NCBI GenBank assembly: GCA_023423405.1
Contig: JAFAFR010000008.1
Location: 372,001 to 436,000, forward strand
Reading direction: 5' to 3'
DNA length: 64,000 nt
DNA from: Bacteroidota bacterium
GTDB lineage: Bacteria; Bacteroidota; Bacteroidia; Chitinophagales; Chitinophagaceae
How positions within the stretch are numbered: position 1 is the stretch's first letter; each line of letters begins with the position of its first letter. The notes below the pieces were generated by a model. That model worked only from the letters and a program-made list of their open reading frames with translations, searched no databases and was not told the origin of the DNA. This document shows, piece by piece, positions 16,068-25,206 of the stretch. Made by a program: the position numbers and the translations under genes.

Positions 16068-17144
16068 TTAGATAGATCGGTGTTGGTCTGTTTGCGGTTG
16101 CATGCCGTCGCAAATATTCTTAACGATGGAGGGACCTTCATAAATGAAGCCGGTCCATACCTGCACCAGGCTGGCGCCCGCCTGCATTTTTTCGCGGGCA
16201 TCGGCTGCCGTAAAAATTCCGCCGCTGGCAATGACGGGGATTTTTCCGCCCGAAAGTTCGTGAATGTATGCAACCACTTCGGTTGCGCGTTTCCGTAAGG
16301 GAGCGCCGCTGAGCCCGCCGGCGCCGATGGTGTCAAGAGTGGTTGTTCCGGTAAGCAGGCCTTCGCGGCTGATGGTGGTATTGGCGGCAACAAGGCCATC
16401 GAGCCCGCATTCGAAAGCAAGGTCCACCACGTCCCTGATTTGCTCCGGGCCCAGGTCGGGCGCTATTTTCAGCAGCAGGGGTCTTGGCCGGGGCTGCTGC
16501 CGGTTGATGGTTTGCAGGTGGGAAAGGATCTTGCGCAGTGCGTCTTTTTCCTGGAGGGCGCGCAGGCCCGGCGTATTGGGCGAGCTGACGTTCACTACGA
16601 AATAATCCACCACATCAAACAGTTCGCGGAAGCAGATCTCGTAATCTTTCCAGGCATCTTCATTGGGAGTGATCTTGTTCTTGCCAATATTGCCCCCCAC
16701 GATAAAGCCGGTGTTGCCGGATGCCTGCAGGGTTCTTTCTGCCCGCCATTTGCGCAATCTTTCGGCCACTACTTTTACGCCTTCGTTGTTAAAGCCCATT
16801 CGGTTGATGAGGGCCCTGTCTTTGGGAAGCCGGAAGAGGCGTGGCTGTTCGTTTCCCTCCTGGGGTTTCGGGGTAACGGTTCCGATCTCCACGAAACCAA
16901 AGCCCAGGGCTTCCAGCTCCGTGAGCCAGCGGGCATTTTTATCGAAGCCCGCCGCCAACCCAACGGGATTGCGGAAATGGAGCCCGAACAGTTCGGCCCC
17001 CAGCTCCCGCATCGGCGCAAACTTCGCCACCAATTGTTTTTTCAGCAGCGGTACCCTGCAGGCCGCCTGCAGGCTGTTCATGGAAAAATAGTGGACTGGC
17101 TCGGGAGAAAAACGAAAAAGTATGCTTCGCAGGAATGAATACAT
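16068..17144 (-). CDS. pyrD: Dihydroorotate dehydrogenase (quinone), class 2
   Basis: Oxidises dihydroorotate to orotate with FMN and membrane quinone, the fourth step of pyrimidine synthesis. The 358-residue protein begins with the amphipathic N-terminal helices that mark class 2 (MYSFLRSILFRFSPEPVHYF), then a TIM barrel with NPVGLAAGFDKN, INRMGFNNEG, NVSSPNTPGLR (catalytic Ser region) and IPVIASGGI. I chose the ATG at 17144 by family alignment; another ATG lies three codons upstream. A dihydroorotase-type gene occurs at 28.2-29.5 kb but not in the same operon. Confidence 0.96.
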   Translation of the reverse strand: MYSFLRSILFRFSPEPVHYFSMNSLQAACRVPLLKKQLVAKFAPMRELGAELFGLHFRNPVGLAAGFDKNARWLTELEALGFGFVEIGTVTPKPQEGNEQPRLFRLPKDRALINRMGFNNEGVKVVAERLRKWRAERTLQASGNTGFIVGGNIGKNKITPNEDAWKDYEICFRELFDVVDYFVVNVSSPNTPGLRALQEKDALRKILSHLQTINRQQPRPRPLLLKIAPDLGPEQIRDVVDLAFECGLDGLVAANTTISREGLLTGTTTLDTIGAGGLSGAPLRKRATEVVAYIHELSGGKIPVIASGGIFTAADAREKMQAGASLVQVWTGFIYEGPSIVKNICDGMQPQTDQHRSI

Positions 17145-17168
17145 TGGCCGCAATTTCGCAAAAAATTA

Positions 17169-17199
17169 TTTCCCCGGCACGGGTTATCGCGTAAATTTG
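17169..17199 (+). promoter_or_regulatory. Thiolase promoter, TTTC-N19-TAAATTTG
   Basis: TAAATTTG (17192-17199) is a perfect -7 box; TTTC (17169-17172) 19 bp upstream is a one-mismatch -33. The ATG follows 38 nt later. Confidence 0.6.
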
Positions 17200-17237
17200 A
17201 AGAAGAAAGTTGTCTATGCAACTATAAATGTTTTGCC

Positions 17238-18413
17238 ATGCAGGAAGCTTATATCGTTGCCGGTTACCGTACGGCTGTTACCAAATCAAAAAAAGGCGGG
17301 TTCCGTTTTGTTCGTCCGGATGACCTGGCCGTAGACCTTATCAGGGGACTGCTGGCTTCGGTTCCACAATTGGAGGCGGGCAGGGTAGATGACCTCATCG
17401 TAGGCAATGCTGTTCCGGAAGCGGAGCAGGGGCTGCAGATCGGGCGCATGATATCGGTGCGGGCGCTGGGCATTGATGTGCCGGGCATGACGGTGAACCG
17501 GTATTGCGCGAGCGGGCTGGAGACCATTGCCATTGCCACGGCCAAGATCAGGAGTGGCCAGGCCGATTGCATCATTGCCGGCGGCACGGAGAGCATGAGC
17601 CTGGTGCCAACGGCAGGCTGGAAACCGGTGCCGGCTTACAGTGTGGCAAAAGAAACGCCCGACTATTACCTGAGCATGGGGCTTACGGCTGAGGCTGTTG
17701 CCCGCGAATACGGCATCAGCCGGGAAGCGCAGGATGCTTTTTCACTGGCCAGCCACCAGAAGGCGATCCGGGCCATTGAACAGGGATATTTTGCAGGGGG
17801 CATCCTGCCCATGCAGGTGGAACAGGTGTACCTCGACGCCAAAGGCAAAAAGCAGAAAAAGAATTACACGGTTGATACGGATGAGGGTCCGCGTGCGGAT
17901 ACCAGCCTGGAAGCGCTGGCCAGGCTGAAGCCTGCGTTTGCCGCCGCCGGCAGCGTCACGGCCGGGAATGCCTCGCAGACCAGCGATGGCGCCGCCTTTG
18001 TGATTGTAATGGGTGAGCAGATGATGAAAGAGCTGGGGCTCCGGCCGCTTGGACGGCTGGTAAGCTGTGCAAGTGCGGGTGTGCATCCCCGTATTATGGG
18101 CATAGGACCTGTGGCAGCTATTCCCCGTGCTTTGAAACAGGCCGGCCTTTCGCTGCAGCAGGTGGATCTTATAGAACTGAATGAAGCATTTGCTTCGCAG
18201 TCGCTGGCGGTTATACGCGAGGCCGGACTGGATCCGGAAAAAGTGAATATCAACGGGGGCGCCATCGCGTTGGGGCATCCCCTGGGTTGTACCGGCGCCA
18301 AACTCACCATCCAGGTGCTGCAGGACCTGGGCAGGCTGCACAAAAAATATGGTATGGTGACCGCCTGCGTAGGTGGAGGCCAGGGCATCGCAGGTATCAT
18401 AGAGCGGCTGTAG
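17238..18413 (+). CDS. Acetyl-CoA C-acyltransferase (thiolase)
   Basis: Catalyses reversible thiolytic cleavage of 3-ketoacyl-CoA, or the reverse Claisen condensation. The 391-residue protein has the full triad: C90 (NRYCASGLE), H347 (GGAIALGHPLG) and C377 (ACVGGGQG). It is of the FadA type by overall sequence, so a role in fatty acid oxidation is likely. No hydratase or dehydrogenase subunit (FadB) is next to it. It is transcribed alone from a good promoter. Confidence 0.93.
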   Translation: MQEAYIVAGYRTAVTKSKKGGFRFVRPDDLAVDLIRGLLASVPQLEAGRVDDLIVGNAVPEAEQGLQIGRMISVRALGIDVPGMTVNRYCASGLETIAIATAKIRSGQADCIIAGGTESMSLVPTAGWKPVPAYSVAKETPDYYLSMGLTAEAVAREYGISREAQDAFSLASHQKAIRAIEQGYFAGGILPMQVEQVYLDAKGKKQKKNYTVDTDEGPRADTSLEALARLKPAFAAAGSVTAGNASQTSDGAAFVIVMGEQMMKELGLRPLGRLVSCASAGVHPRIMGIGPVAAIPRALKQAGLSLQQVDLIELNEAFASQSLAVIREAGLDPEKVNINGGAIALGHPLGCTGAKLTIQVLQDLGRLHKKYGMVTACVGGGQGIAGIIERL

Positions 18414-18448
18414 ATCGAAGGCGTCCGATTGAAAATCGAAAAATCCTG

Positions 18449-18475
18449 AAAGAAACATTAAAAAATAGTTTCTTT
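18449..18475. promoter_or_regulatory. 8-bp inverted repeat upstream of the response regulator gene
   Basis: AAAGAAAC (18449-18456) and GTTTCTTT (18468-18475) are exact reverse complements separated by an A/T-only 11-nt loop. The repeat lies 54 bp before the ATG and could be an operator for the LuxR-type regulator; this is inference. Confidence 0.25.
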
Positions 18476-18529
18476 GTAATCTTCGTAAAATCAACAGGAG
18501 ATTTTCTATAACCAATCGTAAAGTGACGT

Positions 18530-19174
18530 ATGACCAGGGTGTATATTATCGACGATCATGAAATGTATCTTGAAGGTCTCTCCTTGTTATTGCAGAAACA
18601 GGATAGCGTAGAGGTAACGGGTGCCAGTTCAAACGCCAATGACCTGCTTGGCAAATTGCCTGATCTCTCTCCCGATGATATCCTGTTGCTCGACGTGAAT
18701 CTGCCCGATATGGAAGAGGAGGAACTCATTCGCCGCATCCGGCAACTGCGGCCACGCCAGAAAGTTATTTACCTTACGCTTATAAGGGGCACGAGGTATG
18801 TGCACAAGCTGCTGAAATACGAGGTGCAGGGATACGTGTTGAAAAATGCAAGCGTGGATGAACTGGTGAAAGCGATAGAGGCCGTTGCCTCGGGCGGACA
18901 GTATTTCAGCAAGGAGATCGATATCCTGAGCAATGGCGAATTCAGGAATACCCTCACCATCGAAGACAGGAAAGTGAACGAGATACTTTCGAAGAGAGAA
19001 GTGGAAGTGCTTCGCCTGGTCTGTAAGGAATTCAGCAACGCAGAGATCGCTCAGAAACTGTTTTTGAGCATTAGTACGGTCGAAACGCATCGTAAGAACC
19101 TGATCGCCAAGCTGGGTGTGCAGAATACGGTGGGATTGGTAAAGTTTGCGATCAGGAACAACCTGATCGATTGA
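18530..19174 (+). CDS. LuxR/NarL-family response regulator
   Basis: A 214-residue two-component output regulator. The receiver domain (1-120) has the acidic pocket (IIDDHE, residues 6-11), the phosphoacceptor D55 (LLLDVNLPD), T83 and K105. The C-terminal part (about 148-210) is a LuxR-type helix-turn-helix (LSKREVEVLRLVCKEFSNAEIAQKL followed by STVETHRKNL), expected to bind DNA as a dimer. The next gene, a histidine kinase, begins at the base after its stop codon, so the pair is one transcript with the regulator first. Confidence 0.95.
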   Translation: MTRVYIIDDHEMYLEGLSLLLQKQDSVEVTGASSNANDLLGKLPDLSPDDILLLDVNLPDMEEEELIRRIRQLRPRQKVIYLTLIRGTRYVHKLLKYEVQGYVLKNASVDELVKAIEAVASGGQYFSKEIDILSNGEFRNTLTIEDRKVNEILSKREVEVLRLVCKEFSNAEIAQKLFLSISTVETHRKNLIAKLGVQNTVGLVKFAIRNNLID

Positions 19175-21007
19175 TTGAGATACTGCTTAACGATACTTGC
19201 ACTACTACACATTACCCTATGCATCCGGGCACAGGCTATTGATACGGCATACCTGCGGGCATTGTACGATCGCAGCATTGATTTCTCCGAAGAAAAACTC
19301 GATTCTTTCCTGATAAACGCCGACTTCATCGAGGAGCATTCGCAGGAGCTCGGATATTCCTCCGGCAAAATCCTGGCTACCCGGCTCAGGGGACTTTACA
19401 GCGATTTCTCCGGCAACTACGACGAGGCGCTCCGGCATTACCTGACAGGCCTGAAACTAAGCAGGGAAGGGCATTTCCTGGAATATGAAATCAGCGCCCT
19501 GAGCGACCTGGCCATCGTATACACCGAGATCAAACAGCCCCTCAAAGCAAAGGATATGTATATGGAATGCCTTGCCCTTACCGCCAGGCGGGGCGAAATA
19601 TCTTCCATCATATCGGGCTACAGTAATATTGCCGCGATCTATAATATTCTCAATAACACCGACAGTGCTCTCTATTTCCTGACGGCTGCCCGCAGCCTTT
19701 GTGAAAAATACCAACAGTACCAAACCATTGGATTTGTATACAACAATACCGGCAACGTTTATTTCAAACGGAAGGAATACGATAAGGCACTTACTTATTT
19801 CCGGCTTAACAAACAGCGCCACGAACAGGAAAGCGCACCACTGTCCGATTTCTGGATAGACTACCTTAATATGGGCGACTGTTTTATTGAACTGGGACAG
19901 TTTGATTCGGCAAGGATATACACCGCCAAAGCTTTGCGGCTTTCGCAGGAACTGTTCAGCAAAAGCAAGGAGGCCGATAGTTATGCATTGATGTCTAAGT
20001 TGCACGAAAGGCTTGGCCTCTACAAAAAGGCCTATGAATACCAGCGCAGGTGGTATGCACTCGATACGGCCCTGGTGAACGAACATTCCAACCGCACCAT
20101 TGCAGAGATGCAGGAAAGATTTCATGCCAGTGAAAAGGACAAGCAGAACCGCCTGCTGATGGCAGCCGTGCAGCAGGAGAAGATCCGCAACAGTTACCTG
20201 AGTTACCTGGCTGTTGCAGCGGGCATCATCGGGTTACTGGTGGGCGCTTTTTTGCTGGTTTACCGCAGGGCCAACCGCAAACTGCGCGACACCAACCAGG
20301 TGATCAACCGGCAGAAAGAAAAACTGGTTACGCTGAACCAGGAAAAAAATTCCCTGCTCAGTATTGTGTCGCACGACCTGGGATCGCCCTTTGCCAGCAT
20401 CCAGATGTGGAGCCAGTTGCTGGAAAAAGAACTGGGCGGCCAACCGCTGCGGGCGCTTGACAATATCCGCGAATCTGCGCTTACAGGTGAACGTTTGATC
20501 CGGCAGATCCTTGAGATCGAGAAAAAAGGAACAGGGAAGGAGCAACTTGAACTGGAGGAAATAGATATTGGCCGTTTCCTGGCGCATATCGCGGAAAGGC
20601 ACCGCATGATCGCAGAAGGAAAAGGAATAGAACTGGTGTACCGGCAGGAACAGGGTTCACATTTCCTGATGACAGACCAGGACCTGTTTCGCCGGATCTT
20701 CGATAACCTTTTGTCGAACGCCATTAAATTCAGCCCGGAAGAGTCGAGGGTGAGTACGCATTTATACCACGATGAAGCAGCTTTTTTCATCGATGTGAGC
20801 GATGAGGGCCCGGGTATCTCCGCAGAGGACCAGGCCAGGTTGTTTTCAAAATACGGAACGCTGACGGCGCGCCCCACGGCCGGCGAAAGTTCAACGGGGT
20901 TGGGGCTGAGCATTGTAAAGAGGCTGGTCAGCGAACTGAACGGTAGTATCAGCCTGGTTTCTGAACCGGGAGAGGGCGCCCGTTTTACGGTGCGTTTTCC
21001 ACGCTGA
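19175..21007 (+). CDS. TPR-containing sensor histidine kinase
   Basis: A 610-residue membrane kinase, presumed partner of the preceding regulator. I use the TTG at 19175, immediately after the regulator stop, because it gives a proper signal peptide (MRYCLTILALLHITLC, ending RAQA) and no ATG or GTG nearby does. Residues about 60-300 form tetratricopeptide repeats in the periplasm, 341-363 are a transmembrane helix, 364-392 a coiled coil, then a HisKA domain with H400 (SIVSHDLGSPF) and an HATPase domain (DNLLSNAIKFS, DVSDEGPGIS, GLGLSIVKRL). The gene overlaps the convergent ABC transporter by 23 bp. The signal sensed is unknown. Confidence 0.92.
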   Translation: MRYCLTILALLHITLCIRAQAIDTAYLRALYDRSIDFSEEKLDSFLINADFIEEHSQELGYSSGKILATRLRGLYSDFSGNYDEALRHYLTGLKLSREGHFLEYEISALSDLAIVYTEIKQPLKAKDMYMECLALTARRGEISSIISGYSNIAAIYNILNNTDSALYFLTAARSLCEKYQQYQTIGFVYNNTGNVYFKRKEYDKALTYFRLNKQRHEQESAPLSDFWIDYLNMGDCFIELGQFDSARIYTAKALRLSQELFSKSKEADSYALMSKLHERLGLYKKAYEYQRRWYALDTALVNEHSNRTIAEMQERFHASEKDKQNRLLMAAVQQEKIRNSYLSYLAVAAGIIGLLVGAFLLVYRRANRKLRDTNQVINRQKEKLVTLNQEKNSLLSIVSHDLGSPFASIQMWSQLLEKELGGQPLRALDNIRESALTGERLIRQILEIEKKGTGKEQLELEEIDIGRFLAHIAERHRMIAEGKGIELVYRQEQGSHFLMTDQDLFRRIFDNLLSNAIKFSPEESRVSTHLYHDEAAFFIDVSDEGPGISAEDQARLFSKYGTLTARPTAGESSTGLGLSIVKRLVSELNGSISLVSEPGEGARFTVRFPR

Positions 21008-22781
21008 CCTCCAGGGGCATAACACTGCTTACTTTCCTTTCACCGATCTGCTGTCGCCACATGGCATAGTAGAGGCCTTTTTCTTCCAGCAACTGCTGGT
21101 GCGTTCCGGTCTCCACGATCTCTCCTTTTTCCAGCACATAAATACGGTCGGCATGCATGATGGTGGACAGGCGGTGTGCAATCATCACCGTGATCTGTTC
21201 GCGTTGTGCCGATATGTTCCGGATGGTGCGGGTGATTTCTTCTTCGGTGAGGGAATCAAGGGCAGAAGTGGCTTCATCAAATATCAGCAACCTGGGCTGG
21301 CGCAGGAGGGAGCGGGCAATGGACAGGCGCTGTTTTTCACCGCCGCTGAGTTTCAGGCCGCCTTCCCCGATCATGGTATCGACGCCTTTCTCCGCTCTTG
21401 CCAGCAGGTTTTGCGCACTGGCTTTGTGCAGCGCATCCAGCACTTCCTCGTCCGAAGCGGATGGGTTGACGAAAAGCAGGTTCTCCTTGATGGTGCCGCT
21501 GAACAACTGGGTATCCTGCGTCACGAACCCGATCTGTGAACGCAGTTCTTCGTAGTCGATCTCGTTCTCGTTGATGTTGTTGTAAAAGATCTGTCCTTCC
21601 TGCGGTCGGTAGAGTCCAACCAATAGTTTTACCAGCGTGGTTTTGCCGGCGCCCGAAGGTCCCACGAAGGCAATGGTCTCGCCTTTTTTTACGTCGAAGC
21701 TGATCCTGTGAATGGCGTGCTGCTGGGCAGTCTTATGACGGAAACTTACTTCCTGGAATCGCAGCGCTTTGATTTCGTCGATCGTTTTGGGATGTTGCGG
21801 CCGCGGCTCCGGCTGCTTTTTCATAAGGGTGTTGAAATTGTTAAGCGATGCTTCGGCTTCGCGGTAGGAAAGAATGATGTTCCCGATTTCCTGCAGGGGA
21901 CCAAATACAAAAAAGGAAAAGATCTGCATGGTCACCAGTTGTTCCGGTTGCATGCTTTCGCGATAGATCAGCCACATCAGTATAAAAAGGATTACCTGTC
22001 GCAACGTGTTTACGAAAGTGCCCTGGATGAAACTGAGACTGCGCACTCTTTTTACCTTGGTGAGTTCCAGTCCCAGGATCTTATAGGTGTTTTTATTAAG
22101 CCGGCTCACTTCCTGGCGGGTAAGGCCCAGGCTTTTGATGAGTTCTATATTTCTTAAGGATTCCGTGGTAGTGCCGGCCAGGGAAGTGGTTTGCGACACA
22201 ATATTTTTCTGGATGAGCTTGATTCGCTTACTGAGCAGGTTGGTAATAATAGTGAGTAAAATGATGCCGCCAAAATATACCAGGGGAAGGGACCAGTGAA
22301 TGGTAAATGCATACACCGATACAAACAGGATACCAACGACGACCCCAAAGAGCACGTTGATGAAGTTTGAAATGAATTTTTCTGTGTCGGTTTCCACTTT
22401 CTGCAGGATGCTGAGGGTTTCACCGCTGCGCTGGTCTTCAAATTCATGAAAAGGCAGCTTCATGGCATGCTGCAGGCCATCGGTAAAAACCCGTGCTCCG
22501 AATTTTTGCGTGATCACGTTGAAAAAATAGTCCTGGAAGGCCTTGGCGATGCGGCTTACCATTGCCACAGAAACGGACAGCAAAAGCAGCCAGCCCACAT
22601 CGCGCAGAAAACCATCCATGTTGGCAGCTTCCCTATACTTGCTGAAATCGAAAGCGATCTTGCTCATCCTGCCGAAAATGATCGGGTCCAGCAAGGAAAA
22701 GCCGGTATTGATACCGGCGAGTAACAAAGTGAGCAATACCAACCATTTATAGGGCTTCAGGTATTGAAATAAAATTTTCAT
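20985..22781 (-). CDS. ABC transporter, fused permease-ATPase (lipid/drug exporter type)
   Basis: A half-transporter of the type I exporter family; two copies form one pump in the cytoplasmic membrane. From the ATG at 22781 it has 598 residues: six transmembrane helices (about 15-300), then an ATPase domain with Walker A GPSGAGKTT, the signature LSGGEKQRLSIARSLLR, Walker B LLIFDEATSALD and the switch H in IAHRLST. The class covers MsbA-like lipid flippases and drug exporters; the substrate cannot be told. The frame is open for 23 codons more upstream, which I exclude because they are charged and would use the divergent promoter zone. Its last 23 bp overlap the kinase gene. Confidence 0.93.
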   Translation of the reverse strand: MKILFQYLKPYKWLVLLTLLLAGINTGFSLLDPIIFGRMSKIAFDFSKYREAANMDGFLRDVGWLLLLSVSVAMVSRIAKAFQDYFFNVITQKFGARVFTDGLQHAMKLPFHEFEDQRSGETLSILQKVETDTEKFISNFINVLFGVVVGILFVSVYAFTIHWSLPLVYFGGIILLTIITNLLSKRIKLIQKNIVSQTTSLAGTTTESLRNIELIKSLGLTRQEVSRLNKNTYKILGLELTKVKRVRSLSFIQGTFVNTLRQVILFILMWLIYRESMQPEQLVTMQIFSFFVFGPLQEIGNIILSYREAEASLNNFNTLMKKQPEPRPQHPKTIDEIKALRFQEVSFRHKTAQQHAIHRISFDVKKGETIAFVGPSGAGKTTLVKLLVGLYRPQEGQIFYNNINENEIDYEELRSQIGFVTQDTQLFSGTIKENLLFVNPSASDEEVLDALHKASAQNLLARAEKGVDTMIGEGGLKLSGGEKQRLSIARSLLRQPRLLIFDEATSALDSLTEEEITRTIRNISAQREQITVMIAHRLSTIMHADRIYVLEKGEIVETGTHQQLLEEKGLYYAMWRQQIGERKVSSVMPLEVSVENAP

Positions 22782-22893
22782 GATGTTGGCTAAACTATTC
22801 TTTTTAAAGATACTAACATCATCTGCTGTTTTTTTGTTGAGGCGGTACAACGAAACCTGCCAAAGCCTTGTCAGAATTGGAGACCTTATTAGT

Positions 22894-23583
22894 ATGAAAT
22901 CGATCTTATATCCGGTTACGAACGCTATGACGCGGGGGTTCCTGTTTCAAAAACGACTGATGGACCTGGCAATTACCTCTGTGCTTGTATTGCTGGTATT
23001 GTGGTGGCTGTTGCCTGTGCTGGCTTTGCTGGTGCTGATCCGGTCGCGCGGAACCATACTTGTTTCGGAACACCGGACGGGCAGAAGAGGACAGTCTTTT
23101 CGCTACGTTCGGTTCCGGACAACCCGTTTCAATGCCTGGGGCGTGGAAGAAAAGACCAGCCTGGGGAATTTCCTCCAACTGAGTGGCCTGGAAAGTCTCC
23201 CGTTGCTCCTGCAGGTGCTGCTGGGGCATATGAGCCTGGTTGGTCCGAGGCCTTTCAGTGTGCGCGACGACGAACGATGCGCTGCCCTCCTGAAAGGATA
23301 CTATGCCCGCTATGCTTTTAAACCCGGACTGGTCGATATGGCCAGCATAAAAGTTAAGCAAGTGTTGGCAGATGATGCCGTCGCCCTGTTCCATTTGCAG
23401 CAATGGGATGCTTACTATGGGCGGAACGCCAGCCTCCGGCTCGACTGGAAGATATTGTACCAGTCCTTGCGCCGTCGCCTCAGGGCTTTGAAAACCGGGC
23501 GCCCATCCGAAACGATCATCCTCCATACACCTACAGTAAAATTGCTGAAAGCGTCTCCCCGGTTCGGAACGTTCAACAATTAG
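22894..23583 (+). CDS. Bacterial sugar transferase-like protein with altered catalytic dyad
   Basis: A 229-residue protein of the monotopic phosphoglycosyl transferase family (PglC/WcaJ C-terminal type), which moves sugar-1-phosphate to undecaprenyl phosphate. Family features: an N-terminal membrane helix (about 24-50) after FQKRLMDL, the FRYVRFRTT segment (about 69-77) and GHMSLVGPRPFS (111-122). The catalytic dyad normally reads DE in SLDELP. Here the aligned stretch is GLESLP, so the nucleophilic Asp is E100 and the Glu is S101. It may be inactive, use another chemistry, or have a binding role. No other polysaccharide genes are adjacent. I chose the ATG at 22894; the frame is open to 22780. 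Confidence 0.75.
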   Translation: MKSILYPVTNAMTRGFLFQKRLMDLAITSVLVLLVLWWLLPVLALLVLIRSRGTILVSEHRTGRRGQSFRYVRFRTTRFNAWGVEEKTSLGNFLQLSGLESLPLLLQVLLGHMSLVGPRPFSVRDDERCAALLKGYYARYAFKPGLVDMASIKVKQVLADDAVALFHLQQWDAYYGRNASLRLDWKILYQSLRRRLRALKTGRPSETIILHTPTVKLLKASPRFGTFNN

Positions 23584-23617
23584 AGCGGCGCCCTTCAATA
23601 CCCGGTGTTTTCCGCTA

Positions 23618-25168
23618 TCAGGCAGAAACCGAAATGCCCCAGGCCTGCCTGTCCAGGCTTCTGTATTGAATGGCTTCCGCAATATGCGTTGGCATTACGG
23701 TTTCTTCCCCCGCCAGGTCGGCAATAGTACGTGCTACTTTAAGAATGCGTTCATAAGCACGGGCCGACAGATCCAGTTTTTTCATCGCTGTTTCCAATAG
23801 TTTTTTTCCGGCCGGTTCGGGTTGCACCCATTGCCGCGTCAACCGGGCATTCATCTGTGCATTGTTGAAAATGCCCGGCGCCTGCCGGAAGCGTCTCTCC
23901 TGAATTTCCCGTGCCTGCACCACTCTTTCCCGGATGGTGGCGGAACTTTCCTGCCAGGAGCTGTTTTGCAAACTTGAAACAGCAACGGGTGTTACTTCCA
24001 CATGCAGGTCGATCCGGTCGAGCAGGGGGCCGGAGATCCGGTTGAGGTATTTCTGTACCGCTGCCGGTGCGCAATGGCATTCTTTCTCGGGGTGGTTGAA
24101 ATAGCCGCAGGGACAGGGGTTCATGGCGGCGAGCAACATGAAGTTTGCGGGGAAATCGAAGCTGGCGTGTGCCCTTGAAATGGTGACCATTCTCTCTTCC
24201 AGCGGCTGGCGCATCACTTCCAGCACGGCCCTCCGGAATTCGGGCAGCTCGTCCAGGAACAGGACGCCGTGGTGTGCCAGCGAGATTTCGCCGGGCTGTG
24301 GAATGGAGCCGCCGCCTACCAGGGCCATATCACTAATGGTATGGTGTGGGGAACGAAAAGGCCGGCTGCTGATCAATCCTTCCGGCGGATTCTTACCGGC
24401 CACACTGTGGATGCGGGTGGTTTCGAGTGCTTCCGTTCTTGTCAAAGGTGGCAGAATGGAAGGGAGCCGTCGTGCCAGCATGGTTTTGCCGGAACCCGGC
24501 GGACCGATCAGCAGCGCGTTGTGCCCGCCTGCTGCTGCAATTTCCAACGCTCGCTTCACCTGCTCCTGGCCTTTTACTTCTGAAAAATCGGGCTCGGGTA
24601 ACATCGTATGGAGCGACCCTGTTTTTTCGATTTGCCGCCGTGTTGCAGGCAGAACCGAAGGATCCTCCAGCCATCGGGTAAGATCTTTCAGGTGGCCCAT
24701 TCCATACACTGCCAGGTCGTCCACCAACGCAGCTTCGCGGGCGTTCATTTCCGGAACTATCAGCCCCCTGAAATTTTCATTGCGTGTGTTCAAAGCGATC
24801 GGTAAGGCGCCTTTGATAGCCAGGATGCTGCCGTCCAGGCCCAACTCACCCATAAGTACATGCGATTCCAGCAACTGCCTGTTTTCAATTTGTTCTGTAG
24901 CCGCAAGTATGCCAACGGCAATAGGCAGGTCAAAGGCCGAGCCCGATTTGCGGATGCCGGCCGGCGCCATGTTGACGATCACTTTGGTGCGGGGCATGAA
25001 AAAGCCATTGGATTTGATGGCGCTTTCTACCCGCAGTATGCTTTCTTTTACAGCATGGTCGGCCAGCCCCACTATAAATGTGCTGGTACCGTTTGTCACG
25101 TTCACTTCAATGGAAATAGTGATGGCGTCGATGCCATATACCGCACTGCCGAATACTTTCACTAACAT
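23618..25168 (-). CDS. comM: YifB/ComM family Mg-chelatase-like AAA+ ATPase
   Basis: A 516-residue AAA+ protein. ComM in Vibrio and Haemophilus is a branch-migration helicase used in natural transformation; most bacteria carry a homologue whose role is less clear. It has the N-terminal ribosomal-S5-like/Lon-like domain (VGLADHAVKESILRV, about 33-48), Walker A GPPGSGKT (222-229), a Walker B-type LFLDELPEF, a cysteine cluster CPCGYFNHPEKECHC typical of the family, and the C-terminal helical domain (LDLSARAYERILKVARTIADL). The start overlaps nothing; upstream is the 3' end of the M1 peptidase gene, on the same strand. Confidence 0.94.
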   Translation of the reverse strand: MLVKVFGSAVYGIDAITISIEVNVTNGTSTFIVGLADHAVKESILRVESAIKSNGFFMPRTKVIVNMAPAGIRKSGSAFDLPIAVGILAATEQIENRQLLESHVLMGELGLDGSILAIKGALPIALNTRNENFRGLIVPEMNAREAALVDDLAVYGMGHLKDLTRWLEDPSVLPATRRQIEKTGSLHTMLPEPDFSEVKGQEQVKRALEIAAAGGHNALLIGPPGSGKTMLARRLPSILPPLTRTEALETTRIHSVAGKNPPEGLISSRPFRSPHHTISDMALVGGGSIPQPGEISLAHHGVLFLDELPEFRRAVLEVMRQPLEERMVTISRAHASFDFPANFMLLAAMNPCPCGYFNHPEKECHCAPAAVQKYLNRISGPLLDRIDLHVEVTPVAVSSLQNSSWQESSATIRERVVQAREIQERRFRQAPGIFNNAQMNARLTRQWVQPEPAGKKLLETAMKKLDLSARAYERILKVARTIADLAGEETVMPTHIAEAIQYRSLDRQAWGISVSA

Positions 25169-25206
25169 GCCTGTAAAATACCATACAGGCAGAGCCGAAA
25201 AAAGGG

